Source: Aspidapion aeneum (Eukaryota; Arthropoda; Insecta; Coleoptera; Brentidae). From it: 64,000 bases of DNA. The position numbers and the translations under genes were made by a program. The DNA is taken from NCBI GenBank assembly GCA_963576565.1, contig OY755042.1, positions 95,908,185-95,972,184 of the forward strand. The letters are read 5' to 3'. Shown here in pieces: positions 46,250 to 57,567 of this stretch. The notes under the pieces are model-generated. The model saw only the letters and a program-made list of their open reading frames with translations, was not told the origin of the DNA and ran no database searches. Numbering within the stretch: position 1 is the first letter of the stretch; each line of letters opens with the position of its first letter.

Positions 46250-46525
46250 GTGTCGCTAATCGAAATCAAACCTGCTCGTTCTCACGGAGCAGCCAAAGGA
46301 AGAAGCGGCAACAGCGCGTTTGTCCCTGACCTGCTCACTTTTCTCCATTTGCACGAACGGGTAAAACAGCGGACGGAGGGCGGCAGCGTCGTTGTCGGAG
46401 GCCGCGATACGAAACGAAGACGACGTAACGAGCACAGCGAGCAAGCAAAGCGACACCTCCCGCCATTGGGCCACAGAGCGGCAGCAGCGAGATGCTAATA
46501 ATGTCGGTCGCTCGCGCCGCCACAC
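46250..46525. promoter_or_regulatory. Strong GC/CpG-rich patch, candidate distal promoter
   Basis: The most CpG-dense unique segment in the window. The minus strand has GGCCCAATGGCGGGAGG, containing CCAAT next to a GGCGGGA box. The plus strand has GCGGCAACAGCGCG. The minus strand also contains AGAAAAGTGAGCAGG, a possible donor of a non-coding first exon. The long overlapping ORFs on both strands are a by-product of GC content. Confidence 0.35.
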
Positions 46526-46554
46526 TCCACAAGATGTCTCTAGAACAGTTAAAA

Positions 46555-47412
46555 CCCTTGAACTTTTGTTTATGTTGACGACATAGTTGTTTTAAAATGA
46601 ATGAAGTTGAACATGATTTAAAATTAAAACAAGTTATAACTTGACTAGGAAAAGATGGATCTCCTTTAAATAAAGGCAAATGTTAGTTTTTTTGTAAAGA
46701 TACCCTAATTCTTGGGACACATAATAAAGAAATACGGACATAAAATAATTTGATTATGTTAATGTGATAGTTGTTTGGGAATGGATCAAGTTCATCATGA
46801 TTTGAGATGAAAAGAAGTTATAATATACTAGAAAAAGATGACTAGACTTTAAATGTGAGTTTAGAAAAGACATCATTACATTTTTTGAATGCACAAAAAG
46901 AAATACGGAAATAAAACTCTATGGATCAAGTTAAGGGTAATTCAAGATTAAAAAAAATATAACTACACTATAAAAAGATGGCTCGACTTTATTAAATAAA
47001 GGTAAATGTGAGTTTAGAAAAGACACAATCAAATTTTTGGGACACATAAATAAGAAATACCGAAACATAACCAAGGACCTTTTTCTATATTGATGACATA
47101 GTTGTTTTGAAATGGATCTGGTTAAAGATGATTTAATTAAAGATTGAAAGTTGTATATAACTAAGCTACATAATGATAATGAGTCAAATAAAGGTAAATG
47201 TGAGTTTAGAAAAGACACCATCAAATCCTTCGGACAGAATAAAGGAATACGGAAATAAAACCCTAAGAAACTTCGTTTATGTTGAAGATATAGTTGTAGG
47301 AATAAAATACGGTATAATTAAACTAGAGAAAGATGTCCCGACTTTAAATAAAGGTAAATGTGAGTTTAGAAAAGAGATCATCAAATTTTTGGGACATGTG
47401 AGAATGTTCTAG
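46555..47412 (+). repeat. Tandem array of Gypsy polymerase palm fragments
   Basis: About five degraded units of about 185 bp each repeat the same coding segment. FVYVDDIVV is the catalytic box, followed by a spacer, then LNKGKCEFRKDTIKFLGH and KKYGNK. YVDD-type boxes are at about 46564 (intact), 46753 (YVNV), 47085 (YIDD) and 47278 (YVED); the third unit lacks it. KCEFRK/FLGH blocks are at about 46670, 46850, 47005, 47200 and 47355. This is segmental tandem duplication of a polymerase fragment, not an intact element. Confidence 0.7.
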
Positions 47413-47459
47413 TTCGGTACTCGATAGGATTGTGCTGTTATTAAACAAAAGTGATTTAA

Positions 47460-47680
47460 CTGAAAATAATTTTTCTCGACTGTGTCGTGCCGTCGGCCGT
47501 CGAGTTCAACGCTCGCTCGGTAATGCGGCTAGGCAGCCAGCTCGTTCGCTCACTCAGTCAGTCGCAGTCGACAACATTTATACACACAACACTCACACAA
47601 AACAGCCGGCGAAACGGACTCGGTCGGGACCGGAACAACACCGCCCGCCATCGCTTAATCATCTACTCCGATCAAAATAC
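47460..47680. promoter_or_regulatory. GC-rich unique patch with TCAGTC initiator-like sequence
   Basis: CTCGTTCGCTCACTCAGTCAGTC near 47545 resembles insect initiator sequences (TCAGT) on the plus strand. CpG content is high compared with the flanks. Open frames on the plus strand have no recognisable domain. Confidence 0.3.
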
Positions 47681-48195
47681 ACAAAACATTAAAATTTCAC
47701 AGTCCCCCAAGTTCACAATTGGACAAAAAAATGGCCAATACATAAATCAATTCATGTTGATTTGATTTTAACAAAATTCCTGTACCATAAGCACACAAGA
47801 AAAGAAGAACTTGAGAAAAAGTATAGGAAAATGAACTGGTTAATTGCAATGCAGTTCAATTTTATTCATTCAAAACAAGTTGCTGCTTTATAGACAAATA
47901 CTGAAACCACTATGGACACATGGTAATATAGGGGTTGTACTAAAAAGTGTAATATACCAATTAAACAGAGATCCCAAAATAAAGTACTAAAAAAATTGTG
48001 AAGGCACCTTGATACTTGAAATAGCGAACGTCATTGGAACCTTAAAATCAAAACTGTACAGAATAAGGAAGTTCGCAAAAACCATAAAGATAGACTCTAT
48101 CGACATATGAATCTGGAAGCAATTTAGCTTTTAGAAAATACCATGCTAGCTCAAATACTAAAAAGAGTGAAGCGGTTTGAGCTAGTAAATTAAAT

Positions 48196-48410
48196 ACAGT
48201 CAAACTTCGATAAATCAAAATCTTTGATAAGTCAAACTAAACTGTTGGCAATGGCATGGCGTCAAGGGTAAGAAATATAATGTAATTTGGTCTTGATAAC
48301 TCAAACTTCCATTAGTCGAATATCTTGATAACTCGAACATTGTATGTGGCGCCAACTTCGCTAAGTCGAATTTTCTGGAGGAATCCCCTAATTACGAATC
48401 GTTCTAACTT
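48196..48410 (+). mobile_element. pogo/Tigger-like terminal fragment
   Basis: CAGTCAAACTTCGATAAATC, then repeated TTGATAACTC, TAGTCGAATATC and AACTCGAACATTG, resemble the CAGTCGA...CTTCGATAACTCGAA termini of pogo/Tigger-class Tc1-mariner elements. The fragment is preceded by TA. No second terminus or transposase found. Confidence 0.4.
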
Positions 48411-48589
48411 GTTTGTTTGCATTGGAATGTTTTAAAGACGCAATTCAGTGTAACTTGTATTCGATTTGCTGTACGTTTAGGGGTTCAAGAGCATTGAGCA
48501 ACTAAAGTTGAGTTAATAGCAGTTTTGTATTAGCATTTTTATATTTGGACCGGGGTAAAATTGCGCCTTTAGCACGGCTCCATTTACAC

Positions 48590-48735
48590 AACATACACAC
48601 ACAATAATAATACAAGTGGGTCCAAGTTTCATCCGCCGTAATATCGGCCCGCCGAGAGATCGCTCTCATCGCGGCGGGCCGGTGAGCCGCTACCGGTATG
48701 CGGTGTTGCCGTTTTGCCGCATATTTCCTCGACAA
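48590..48735. promoter_or_regulatory. GC-rich patch with perfect hairpin and GGCAACA motif
   Basis: GGCCCGCCG and CGGCGGGCC (about 48648-48682) form 9-bp arms around AGAG/CTCT. GGCAACACCGC lies on the minus strand just downstream (about 48698-48708). Possible promoter; motif evidence only. Confidence 0.3.
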
Positions 48736-48837
48736 ATTTAAATAATAGAATCAGAAGTATCTACACTCGTCTTCTGATAGAATCATTCGACACAGTGTAC
48801 AATATCTTTACAGCAGTGCATCTCATTAAATTAGATC

Positions 48838-50640
48838 ATAACAAAAACATTTCATGTAAAAATAGGCCAAGTACGCGAAAATGGCACTCCGTAAAAAGAA
48901 TTGAGATAAAAGTAAAGCCAAGTTCTCCAATACAAATTTCAAAATGAAAGGTTCTTAATAGTTTGGAAATATTTTATTTATTTACTTTGCTATTACAGCC
49001 AAACTTCCTTATGTTCAATTTAGCACTGTGCCTAAGAGTCATTTACAGCCGTAATAGGCAAGTTTAGAAAAATATTTCCAAACTAGTAAGAACCTTTCAT
49101 TTTGAAATTTGTATGGGAAAACTTGGCTTTACTTTTATCTCAATTCTTTTTACGGAATGCCATTTTCGCGTACTTGGCCTTTTTTTACATGAAATGTTTT
49201 TGTTATGTTTTCACTTCTTTTTTAAAGGAATTGCATAATACTTAATTTTTAAAGTAGTAAAATATGCGGAATATTGTTCAAACTTTTGCAATGCCTTACT
49301 TAAATTTTTGAGGTTTTTTAATTTTTTTCCATGGTTTTATCGTAGTTCCTATTAGCCTTCCAAAGCGCAGCTCTCTAGCGTTTCTGAAAGTACACAATGT
49401 TACTTTTACATAACTTTACATGTATCGGGGAGAAAAGAGTAAATGAAAATATTGGACTTATTAAATTTTTTCCCATGGTTTTATCATAATTTCTATTAGC
49501 ATTCCAATGCTCAACTCTCTAGCGTTTCTGGAAGTGGGCAATGTTAGTTTTACATAAATTTACATTTATAGGAGAGGGAAATAAATTAAAATTGTTGTGT
49601 TTTTAAATTTTGTCCTTTAGTTTTATCATAGTTCCTATCAGTCTTCCAATGCTCCGCTCTCTAGCGTTTCTGGAAGTGGGTAATGTTACTTTTACATAAC
49701 TTTACATTTATAGGGGAGGAGAGTAAATGAAAATATTGGACTTTTTTAATTTTTTCCCATGGCTTTATCATAATTTCTATCAGCATTCCAATGCTCAGCT
49801 CTCTAGCGTTTTTGGAAGTGTGCAATGTTAGATTTATATAAATTTACATTTATAGGAGAGGGAAGTAAATTAAAATCTTGGTGTTTTTAAATGTTTTCAT
49901 ATAGTTTTATCATATTGTCTTTCAGTCTTAAAAAGTTCAGCTCTCTAGCATGTCTGGAAGTAGGCAATGTTACTTTTACTTACCTTTACATTTATAGGGG
50001 AGGGAAGTAAATTAGAATTTTGGGGTGTTCTAATTTTTTCCTATAGTTTTATCATAGTTCCTATCAGTCTACCAAAGCTCAACTCTCTAGCATTTCTGGA
50101 AGTGGGCAATGCTACTTTTACATAACTTTAAATGTATAGTGGAGGGGGGTAAATTAAAATTTTGGGGTTTTTTGATTTTTTCCTATAGTTTTATCATAGT
50201 TCCTATCAGTCTGCCAAAGCTCAACTCTCTAGCATTTCTGGAAGTGGGCGATGTTACTTTTATATAACTTTAAATGTATAGGGGATTAAAATTTTGGGGT
50301 TGATTTTTCCCAGGGGGTTGGTCATAATTTCTATCAGTCTACCAAATTTCAGCTTTGTAGCATGTCTGGAAGTTCAGTAGAATATATGAGTGAGTCAGTC
50401 AGTGAGTGAGTGGCAATTTCGACGTTTTTTGAAATTTCGTAACTACTTTACAACTTTATGGAATTTCATGAAACTTGGAGGGGTTGTTAACTCCATGGAG
50501 ATCTACGACTGTGCAAAGTTTGAGATTCGTAGCTCATTCCGAAGTAGAGTTTTAGGTAGGTCAAATATCGGCTGAAATGTTTCCAGAAAAGATGGTTACG
50601 GCGCGCGAACTTGGCGAGGCACTGCCGTGCCCTCCGATAT
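48838..50640 (+). repeat. Repeat family S, long copy: inverted arms, 142-bp minisatellite, GC-rich end
   Basis: The left arm (48838-48975) is repeated inverted at about 49066-49206. The minisatellite follows from 49317 to about 50360. The 3' part has a GTGAGTGAGTG run, AACTTGGAGGGGTTGTTAACTC, and ends at GGCGAGGCACTGCCGTGCCCTC, a GAGGCAC/GTGCCCTC hairpin. The copy at 54.96-55.77 kb has the same parts in the same order. Confidence 0.7.
49317..50360. repeat. Minisatellite of 7-8 units, period about 142 bp
   Basis: Each unit begins TTTTTCC(C/T)ATGG or TTTTTCCTATAG, then GTTTTATCATAGTTCCTATC, AGCTCTCTAGCGTTTCTGGA, AGTGGGCAATGTTA and ACATTTATAGG. Unit starts fall near 49329, 49473, 49615, 49757, 49899, 50041, 50183 and 50310. 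Confidence 0.85.
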
Positions 50641-50839
50641 TATTCTAACAACGTTTAGAACTAATTAACATTTGAAGTATTGATTTTTAAACTAATGGTT
50701 TGGAAAAAACTCAACAACCCTTATTAATATATTGCTAATTTTCAATGTAGACTATCCTTTGTTAGACAAAATTGTGAAATTTTTAGAACTTACACAATTT
50801 TTATGTCTCTTTTAAATATTTTGGCCTAAAAAAAACGTA

Positions 50840-51010
50840 TTTCTTTTTTAAACAAGATGGGGTTGTGGGCAAAATGGATTAAAGTTTTCAAATACCACTT
50901 GTACTTAAAGCGTGGGTACAGGATTAGGTTTAGCGGTTCAGGAGCTATCGTGTTACGGACAGACACACACACACACAAGAACAAAAGTCACAACGATATA
51001 AGGTCTGTTC
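50840..51010. repeat. Fragment related to repeat family R
   Basis: AGCGGTTCAGGAGCTATCG and TGTTACGGACAGACACACAC match the 39.4-kb copy; an (AC)n run follows. Confidence 0.5.
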
Positions 51011-53300
51011 CAACAGGCCCTGCGTCAGTTATCGATTTACTTCAGGCATGTGATCATATGCGAAAGAGTTAAATTCAAAGTCACATGACTAAAAGAAAGG
51101 GTAGGTTTGGCGTCTCGCGTAAAGATAGATTGAAGGCAACGTATGAATTTGAGAGCACGAAATTGAAGTTGCACACAGAAAGGATTACACAATTACATAG
51201 AATTATCATAATCTATTTTTAATTTTAGTTCTTTAAAATGCAGATAAAATTACATTAATTTAATTTATATTCACAAACTATAAACCACTACAGAATAAAC
51301 TAAATACACCAAAAATTAAAACGAACTTGCATTAGCACATGTTTACTATCACAAGTTTTATAGGAAATTTATATATTTATTTATTTGTATTTTGTAATTT
51401 GATTTTTACAAAATATTTGTGAAACCTACATGTAACAGAAAGACTTAATATTTACAAAGTTTTTGTAATTTTATTCATTTATAGGAAATAGAGATCGTAA
51501 TATTTCTAAGAAGTTAGGAAAATCACATTTTGTAGCTTGTACTTTGGTAGGTATATATAGTTAATGACCCTAATGTCAATGCCTTAAAGCGAAGTCGTTT
51601 GTTCTTCCGTCAAATTTGGTGTAAAATTTTACATCCGGTGTTATCCCTCTTCTTTTAACTTTTACTTCACAAGTCACCGGGATTTGCTGAGATCAGGGTA
51701 AACCCTTATGTTTCTATTCCTATCCAATCACCTGCTAAACTAATTTTTCTTTTTCTAAGCAGGCTACCCTATGGTCAGTATAGTTTTTTTTCATGTAGTA
51801 TACCTACACGATCCGCAGTCCCGTAGTAATAAAAATTAAGAGCCTCTTGCGAAAAAATCAACAGACGCTGCAATTTAAAAAATATTTGTTTATTTACATA
51901 GCTTACCCGGCATTTTGTCTTTGTCATTGTGCTACAATTGGTTGTGAAACTCAATTTATTTAAAAAAAAAAATTAATTGAGACAGACACACAAGACACAC
52001 AGACAAATGTAAATTTAATGTAATTTTATGGTATATTTTTATCTCAGGTGATGTAAACCAGAAATGTGTGTGTTTTACATACAATTTTTCCAGTGCAACA
52101 TAATTATGTTAAACACAGACAAAGAAAAGAGAGAGAGCAATCATTTCTAATGCGCCTGTCTTCAATCCTTATATTTCAGAGGAGTCCGAAACCAGTTTAA
52201 GTGACTTTATGGAACGGACAACTGACTGTCCGATATCAGTACAACGTTGACCTGGAATGCAAAAAGGATTTTTCGTACCGTTTAATGACTGCCGCACGCG
52301 ATGATGGAACGAAACAATTACTAATAACATAGGTCAAACTACATCCAAATAACACATTTTTGGCGGGTAGGAAGATAATTACTTATCGATGAATAATTTT
52401 GCAGTTTGCCTATAAAATAATAAAAAAATTATTCTATTTGAACAGGATGACTTCACTGCTAAAGGTTTTCTTAAACACTATGTCCCAGATCTTGACTTCA
52501 TAAACGCCAAGGTTTAATTTGATTCACGATTCGTTTTCATGGAAGAGGGTTATGACAAGGAAAACAAAATACAGATAAGCGATTAGGTAGAGTGAAAACG
52601 AACTAAACAAAATATGATTTAAAATAATAATTGATCGGTCGAATGATTCTTACATTTGCCAAGTTGGCCAAGTCAAACCGAATGTCACTTGCTGATTGGG
52701 GGAAACGAATGTGATTTGAAATATTGATTAGACTTTTTTATGTGCCTCCTGCCGTAGTTTTGGATTTCCATAACGAGATTTCTATTATTGATTTTAAAAG
52801 GCTTTGTTGTAAACTAAATACAACATAAACTCATATACTTTCCTTATCTCAATTTTTAGATTAAATTTTACCGTTTATAAGGGGTCCAGCTGATAACAAA
52901 ACGAAAGCATCGTTTAAAATTGAAAAAAAAGTACCGTAGTTGGAGGATCAATAAAATAACTTTCCAACAAGGTTCCACTTAACACTGCTTTCCTATTTTA
53001 ATTTTAGGGTCGTTATCCCTAAAGTTAAAATTGAGAACCAAAGTCAAGTAGCAGTTTATTATAAAGGGCTTTAATTGGGCTTTCTAATTCGGCAATTTTT
53101 TAAAAAATTTTACCAATCGCTTTCGAAGATAGTTGCATATAAAGTAATTTTTTTAAATTTTTTAAATGGGAATATCTCGAAAACTAATCGATGAATTTTT
53201 GAAATAATATTATTATGTCAAGGAATTTACAAAACATGTCGAACGACCGACGTACTTGACCCAATTTCCCTATCTCAAATCAAGGGATCAAAGCTACCCC
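51011..53300. other. No recognised gene; one small family R fragment
   Basis: Mostly AT-rich. CATCCAAATAACACATTTTT with GGCGGGTAGGAAG at about 52332-52370 is the right end of repeat family R. Confidence 0.45.
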
Positions 53301-53504
53301 AGATAGGGGTTGATAGATAAAAATATTGAATCGGAAACTCTTCGATTCTGTAACGCAGCTGCAAAAAACTCCCCATGTTGCCAAGTGTACTGTTACATCA
53401 TACTACTCTTCTTATAAGAGCCTATCCCAACCTAACCTGTCAGTGCCAGTTCAACAAATTTGTCCAAGAAATTTTGCTAAATATAGCAACATCGCATTTT
53501 TATT

Positions 53505-53910
53505 TTCAACTTTTCTACGGTTCCATCTTTTTGCGTTTCGACAAAACTACGTTTCGATGATTTTGCGTCTCTTCTCCATTGTGTTTCGACGAATATTATT
53601 TTCGACATTTTTACGGATCGACGAAATTACGATTCGTTTACATTATTTACGAATATATTATTTTCGACAATTTTACGCATCGACAAAAATGCGTTTCGCT
53701 TAAATTTCTTTTTTTTCTTTTAGGTTTCGATTTTTTTTATTTTGCTACTTTCTTAAGGTTCGGCCTTTTTAAGATTCGATTTTTTTACGGTTCGATCATT
53801 CTGCAAATCGACTTCGATTATTTAAATTATTTTCGATTGTTTTAATTTCGACCAAATTCGTACATTTTTTTCGACCATTTTACGTTTTAACAAAACTATT
53901 TTCGATGTTT
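53505..53910 (+). repeat. Degenerate minisatellite, period about 20-24 bp
   Basis: Repeated variants of TTTTACG then GTTTCGAC then AAA, such as TTTTTGCGTTTCGACAAAAC, TTTTACGGATCGACGAAATT and TTTTACGCATCGACAAAAAT. The AT-rich background with regularly spaced CG steps gives long ORFs that are not genes. Confidence 0.65.
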
Positions 53911-54954
53911 TTGTGGCGACCCTAATGTCTGTGCAAATGATGTATTATTACCACAATCCTTAATTTTTGGTTCCTCCATAAACATAAATATCATCCTTAA
54001 GTTTAAGGAAATTGATTGTTGTTTTAATAAATTAACACTTTAAAATAAAACGAAAATAATATTTAAATAAGCAGTAGTAATATATTTTATGTGAATGGTC
54101 AAAAAACCACTCAAACGTGGTTTATAGGTGAACATTTTTTATAACTCGTTTTTCAAGTTTTTGGTTTAGATTCGTTTAAGCATTGTTGACTTAAGTATTG
54201 TTTCAGTTAGGTCGTTGTTTAAAAAAATAAATTACATTCCTTACGAGAATCTGTTAAGTTGTTTAAAAAATTGGTAAAATATAAAAAAAAAAAATGAATG
54301 ACGTACTCTTGACATAATTATTATCAAGTACATAGTCTAAAAATAAAGCTGATCTTAAAATAATTTTTACAATATGATATTTCTCGCAGAACAGTAAAAA
54401 TAATAAAATTAATTATTGTTGTTTTAAAACAAGGCGAAAAACTGGCAAATGACGTTTTATTTTTTTAACGTATAAATTTTGTCAGCACTTACATATTTAT
54501 TTATTTAGTCCGAAATACTAATATTTTTAAAAACATAATTCTATATTAAATATGTAGTAACAAGTTAAGAAAGTTTTATTTAACACGTAGAAAAAATTCA
54601 CAAATACCTAATTTCAAATTCGTTCACACAAAGTGCCCAATCGAAGCCTATAAAAGACAGATGTTTTGGATATTTTTAAAAATAAAGAAATATCTTGGAA
54701 ACAAAAAAGTTTTGGCGAAAAGTTTTTTGAACTTTTAACAATTTATCTTTTCCTATAGAGTAGATCGCTTTTGATATATAACTTTTTGACAATTTATATA
54801 GCAACCAGCGAAAAACGCTCAAGATGACGGTTAGCACTCAATTGGTTAGAAGTAGTACTGACCGCCATCTGATGATTAAATGCACAAAACGTTACCAAAC
54901 AACAAATTCTTGTTTTTTCCTATTCCTACCCACGAAAACTTTTCAAACAGTTTG
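53911..54954. other. No recognised feature
   Basis: AT-rich; no gene or repeat that I can support. Confidence 0.45.
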
Positions 54955-55770
54955 ATCATTACAAAAACATTTCATGTAAAAAAAGCCAAGTACACGAAAA
55001 TGATATTCCGTAAAAAGAATTGAGATAAAAGTAAAGCCAAGTTCTCCAATACAAATTTTAAAATAAAAGGTTCTTACTAGTTTGGAAATGTTTTTTTAAA
55101 CTCCTTTTTTAAAGGATTGGGATAATATATAGTTTTAAAGTAGTAAAATATGAGGAATATTGTTCAAAACTTTTGCAATGCCTTATTTAAAATTTTGAGG
55201 TTTTTTAATTTTTTCCCATGGTTCTATCATAGTTCCTATCAGCCTTCCAAAGCTCAGCTCTCCAGCGTCTCTGGAAGTAGGCAATGTTAGTTTTAGATAA
55301 CTTTACATTTATAGAGGAGGGAGGTAAATTAAAATTTGGGGGTTTTTAAATTTTTTTCTATAGTTTTATTATAGTTCCTATCAGTCTGACAAAGCTTAGC
55401 TCTCTAGCGTTTCTGGAAGTGGGCACATAATTTACATGTATAGGGGAGGGAAGTAAATTAGAATTTTGGGGTTTTTTGATTTTTGGGTTTGGACATAATT
55501 TCTATCAGTCTGCCAAATTTCAGCTTCGTAGCATGTCTGGAAGTACAGTAGAATATTGATGATCTATACATGAGTGAGTGAGTGAGTCAGTGAGTGAGTG
55601 GCAATTCCTAACTGCTTTACTACTTTATGAAAGTCCATAAAACTTAAAGGGGTTGTTAACTCTTTGAAGATCTACGACGACTGTGCAATATGGGCTAAAA
55701 TGTTTCAAGAAAAGATGATACAGCAGTTGCGCGAACTTGGCCGAGCACTGCCGTGCCCTCAGATTCAGGA
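54955..55770 (+). repeat. Repeat family S, short copy
   Basis: It has one arm (ACAAAAACATTTCATGTAAA to TTACTAGTTTGGAAATG), only about 2.5 minisatellite units (starts near 55206, 55349 and 55480), the GTGAGTGAGTG run near 55570, and an end at GCCGAGCACTGCCGTGCCCTC. The right inverted arm of the long copy is missing. Confidence 0.7.
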
Positions 55771-56337
55771 AAACGATAATTCAACTATCTTAAATGTCAA
55801 AAATGTAACTTACTAACTCCGCCATATTAGATTAGGTAGCCATTTTGTAGCGCAAAGTCCGACATTATAAGCAACGACGTACACGTTAATATTTTGTAGA
55901 TTTTTTGGAATGGCCACTCGTATCACTTCACTTAAGTAATTTAAACTAAATCAGCGGATAGGCACCTACTTTTGAGAATGTCTCCGTTGCTGGTAAACAA
56001 TAAATATACATTTAACATATATTTTAATTATATAGTCAATGTCAACAATGTTTTTTGTGTATTATCGGAATCAAAAACATTCATTTGATAGTATTATTTG
56101 TGTGCTTTAGATTATAACATTATGTTCGGTTTGCGCCTGCTCGCTAATTTGTAGGTATTATAAACACAGTATTTTATCTGTAAATAATCAGGCTTGAATT
56201 TTATTTTTAAATTCCTTGGCTGCATTATACTACTTTACTTTGTCTGCATGTTGCCATGTCGATTTTTGTTGAAAAATCACGAAAAAACTTCTCAATACCA
56301 GTCAGTGGCGTATAGGCGGAAAGGATTTTTTTTCATA

Positions 56338-57567
56338 CGAGGGTTGTCTTTTATATTTTGCATATAAGAAGATAGAGGGCGACATTGATCGAATGTCGTT
56401 ACTAAAAATTAACTTCAATCCTTTGCTAACCTAAATTTAAAACGTTAGTGCGATACATATAGCTTTATAGCTACAGTAAATTTTTTAAGTTAACAAGTCA
56501 GTCGAACAATGGAGTTAAACCGAGAACATTTTTGGGCTATAATTTTTTACAACTTTCGAAGGACATTATCTCAACAAGAATACCTTGTCAAGTTGATTTC
56601 TGTTTTTGGTAATGAAGCACCACATCAGTCGATAGTTTTTGGTTGGTATGGAGAATTCAAGCGTGGACGGATTAGCCTTAGCTACGATCCAAGGCCGGGT
56701 GCACCAAAAACGGCTGTCACCCAGGAAAACAGCGATGCTGTGCGTATGAAAAAGATCGACATGTGACATATCCCGAGATTGAGGCTTCATTGGAGATTTC
56801 AAAGACTGGAATTCGAAAAATTTTGCATGAAGTATTAGGGGTAAGAAAATTAGTTTATTGCTGGATACCGCATCTGTTAACCGAAGAACAGAAAGAAGCT
56901 AGGGTGAATGGGTGTCAGAAAACTACAGACCGCTTTTAGGCAGAAAACTCGAAAAACGTGTACAGCCTTGTCAGTGGTGATAAATCGTGGATTTACTTAT
57001 ATAAACCCGAAAATAAACGTCAGTCGTCTGGGTGGTTCAAGATGAAGAAAAGCCAACAAAAGTCACCCGTTCTCGAAGTGTATCCAAAAGATGGTCGCGA
57101 CCTCTGGAAGATCAAAGGACTGTTACTGCCGATTGATACATCGCCATTTGTTTGCCAGAAGTCATCGCTGAGTTTCGAAAAACGAACTCTGAACGACGAA
57201 TCATCCTCTATCAAGGCAATGCAAGTTCACACAAGGCAAAAAAAAACCGTTGAATTTTAACCCAACAAAACTTCGAATTGTTGGCGCATCCGCCACACAA
57301 ACCCGACCTAAATCCCAACGATTTCTATTTTTTTCCGAAAATCAAGAATGGACTGCGTGGTCAAACATTTCAGTTGCCAGTGGAAGCCGTCGACGGCTTC
57401 AATTAATTGTATGCAATTTTAGAGCCGTTAAATAAGTTTCAGGCAGTATTTTGACAGATTTACATTGCAGGCTTACAGTTGATCTTTCAAAATTGACATA
57501 CCAAAGTCGAATTTAAAACTAAGTCCTATATTTATCAATAATTAAAGTCAGTACTTATTTTGGTTCG
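56338..57567 (+). mobile_element. mariner element (full length, decayed)
   Basis: It is flanked by TA. The left end CGAGGGTTGTCTTTTATATT and the right end (inverted) start CGAACC after TA. The length of about 1.23 kb fits a complete mariner. It contains the transposase pseudogene described separately. CAGTGGCGTATAGGCGG just outside the left end (56302) looks like a hAT terminus, but no partner end was found. Confidence 0.75.
56509..57440 (+). pseudogene. mariner transposase pseudogene
   Basis: The N-terminal helix-turn-helix region is intact for 85 codons (begins MELNREHFWAIIFYNFRR, with VFGWYGEFKRGRISL). A frameshift near 56750 leads to RHVTYPEIEASLEISKTGI. An in-frame TAG follows at about 56937. 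The catalytic triad is recognisable: first Asp in VSGDKSWIY; second in ILYQGNASSHK, where Gly replaces the expected Asp; third in PDLNPNDFYFFP. The spacing agrees with mariner DD34D enzymes. With a lost catalytic residue, frameshifts and stops, it cannot encode an active cut-and-paste transposase. Confidence 0.85.

Noticed and set aside
46136..46679. Overlapping 90-120 codon open frames on both strands in the GC-rich patch
   Set aside because: Open frames on both strands are expected at high GC. There is no domain, and the promoter-like composition fits better.
53326..53845. Long plus-strand frames rich in Phe, Arg and Tyr
   Set aside because: They translate the degenerate minisatellite.
56302..56318. 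CAGTGGCGTATAGGCGG as a hAT left end with the mariner inserted in it
   Set aside because: No matching right end or target duplication could be found downstream, so it stays a lone motif.
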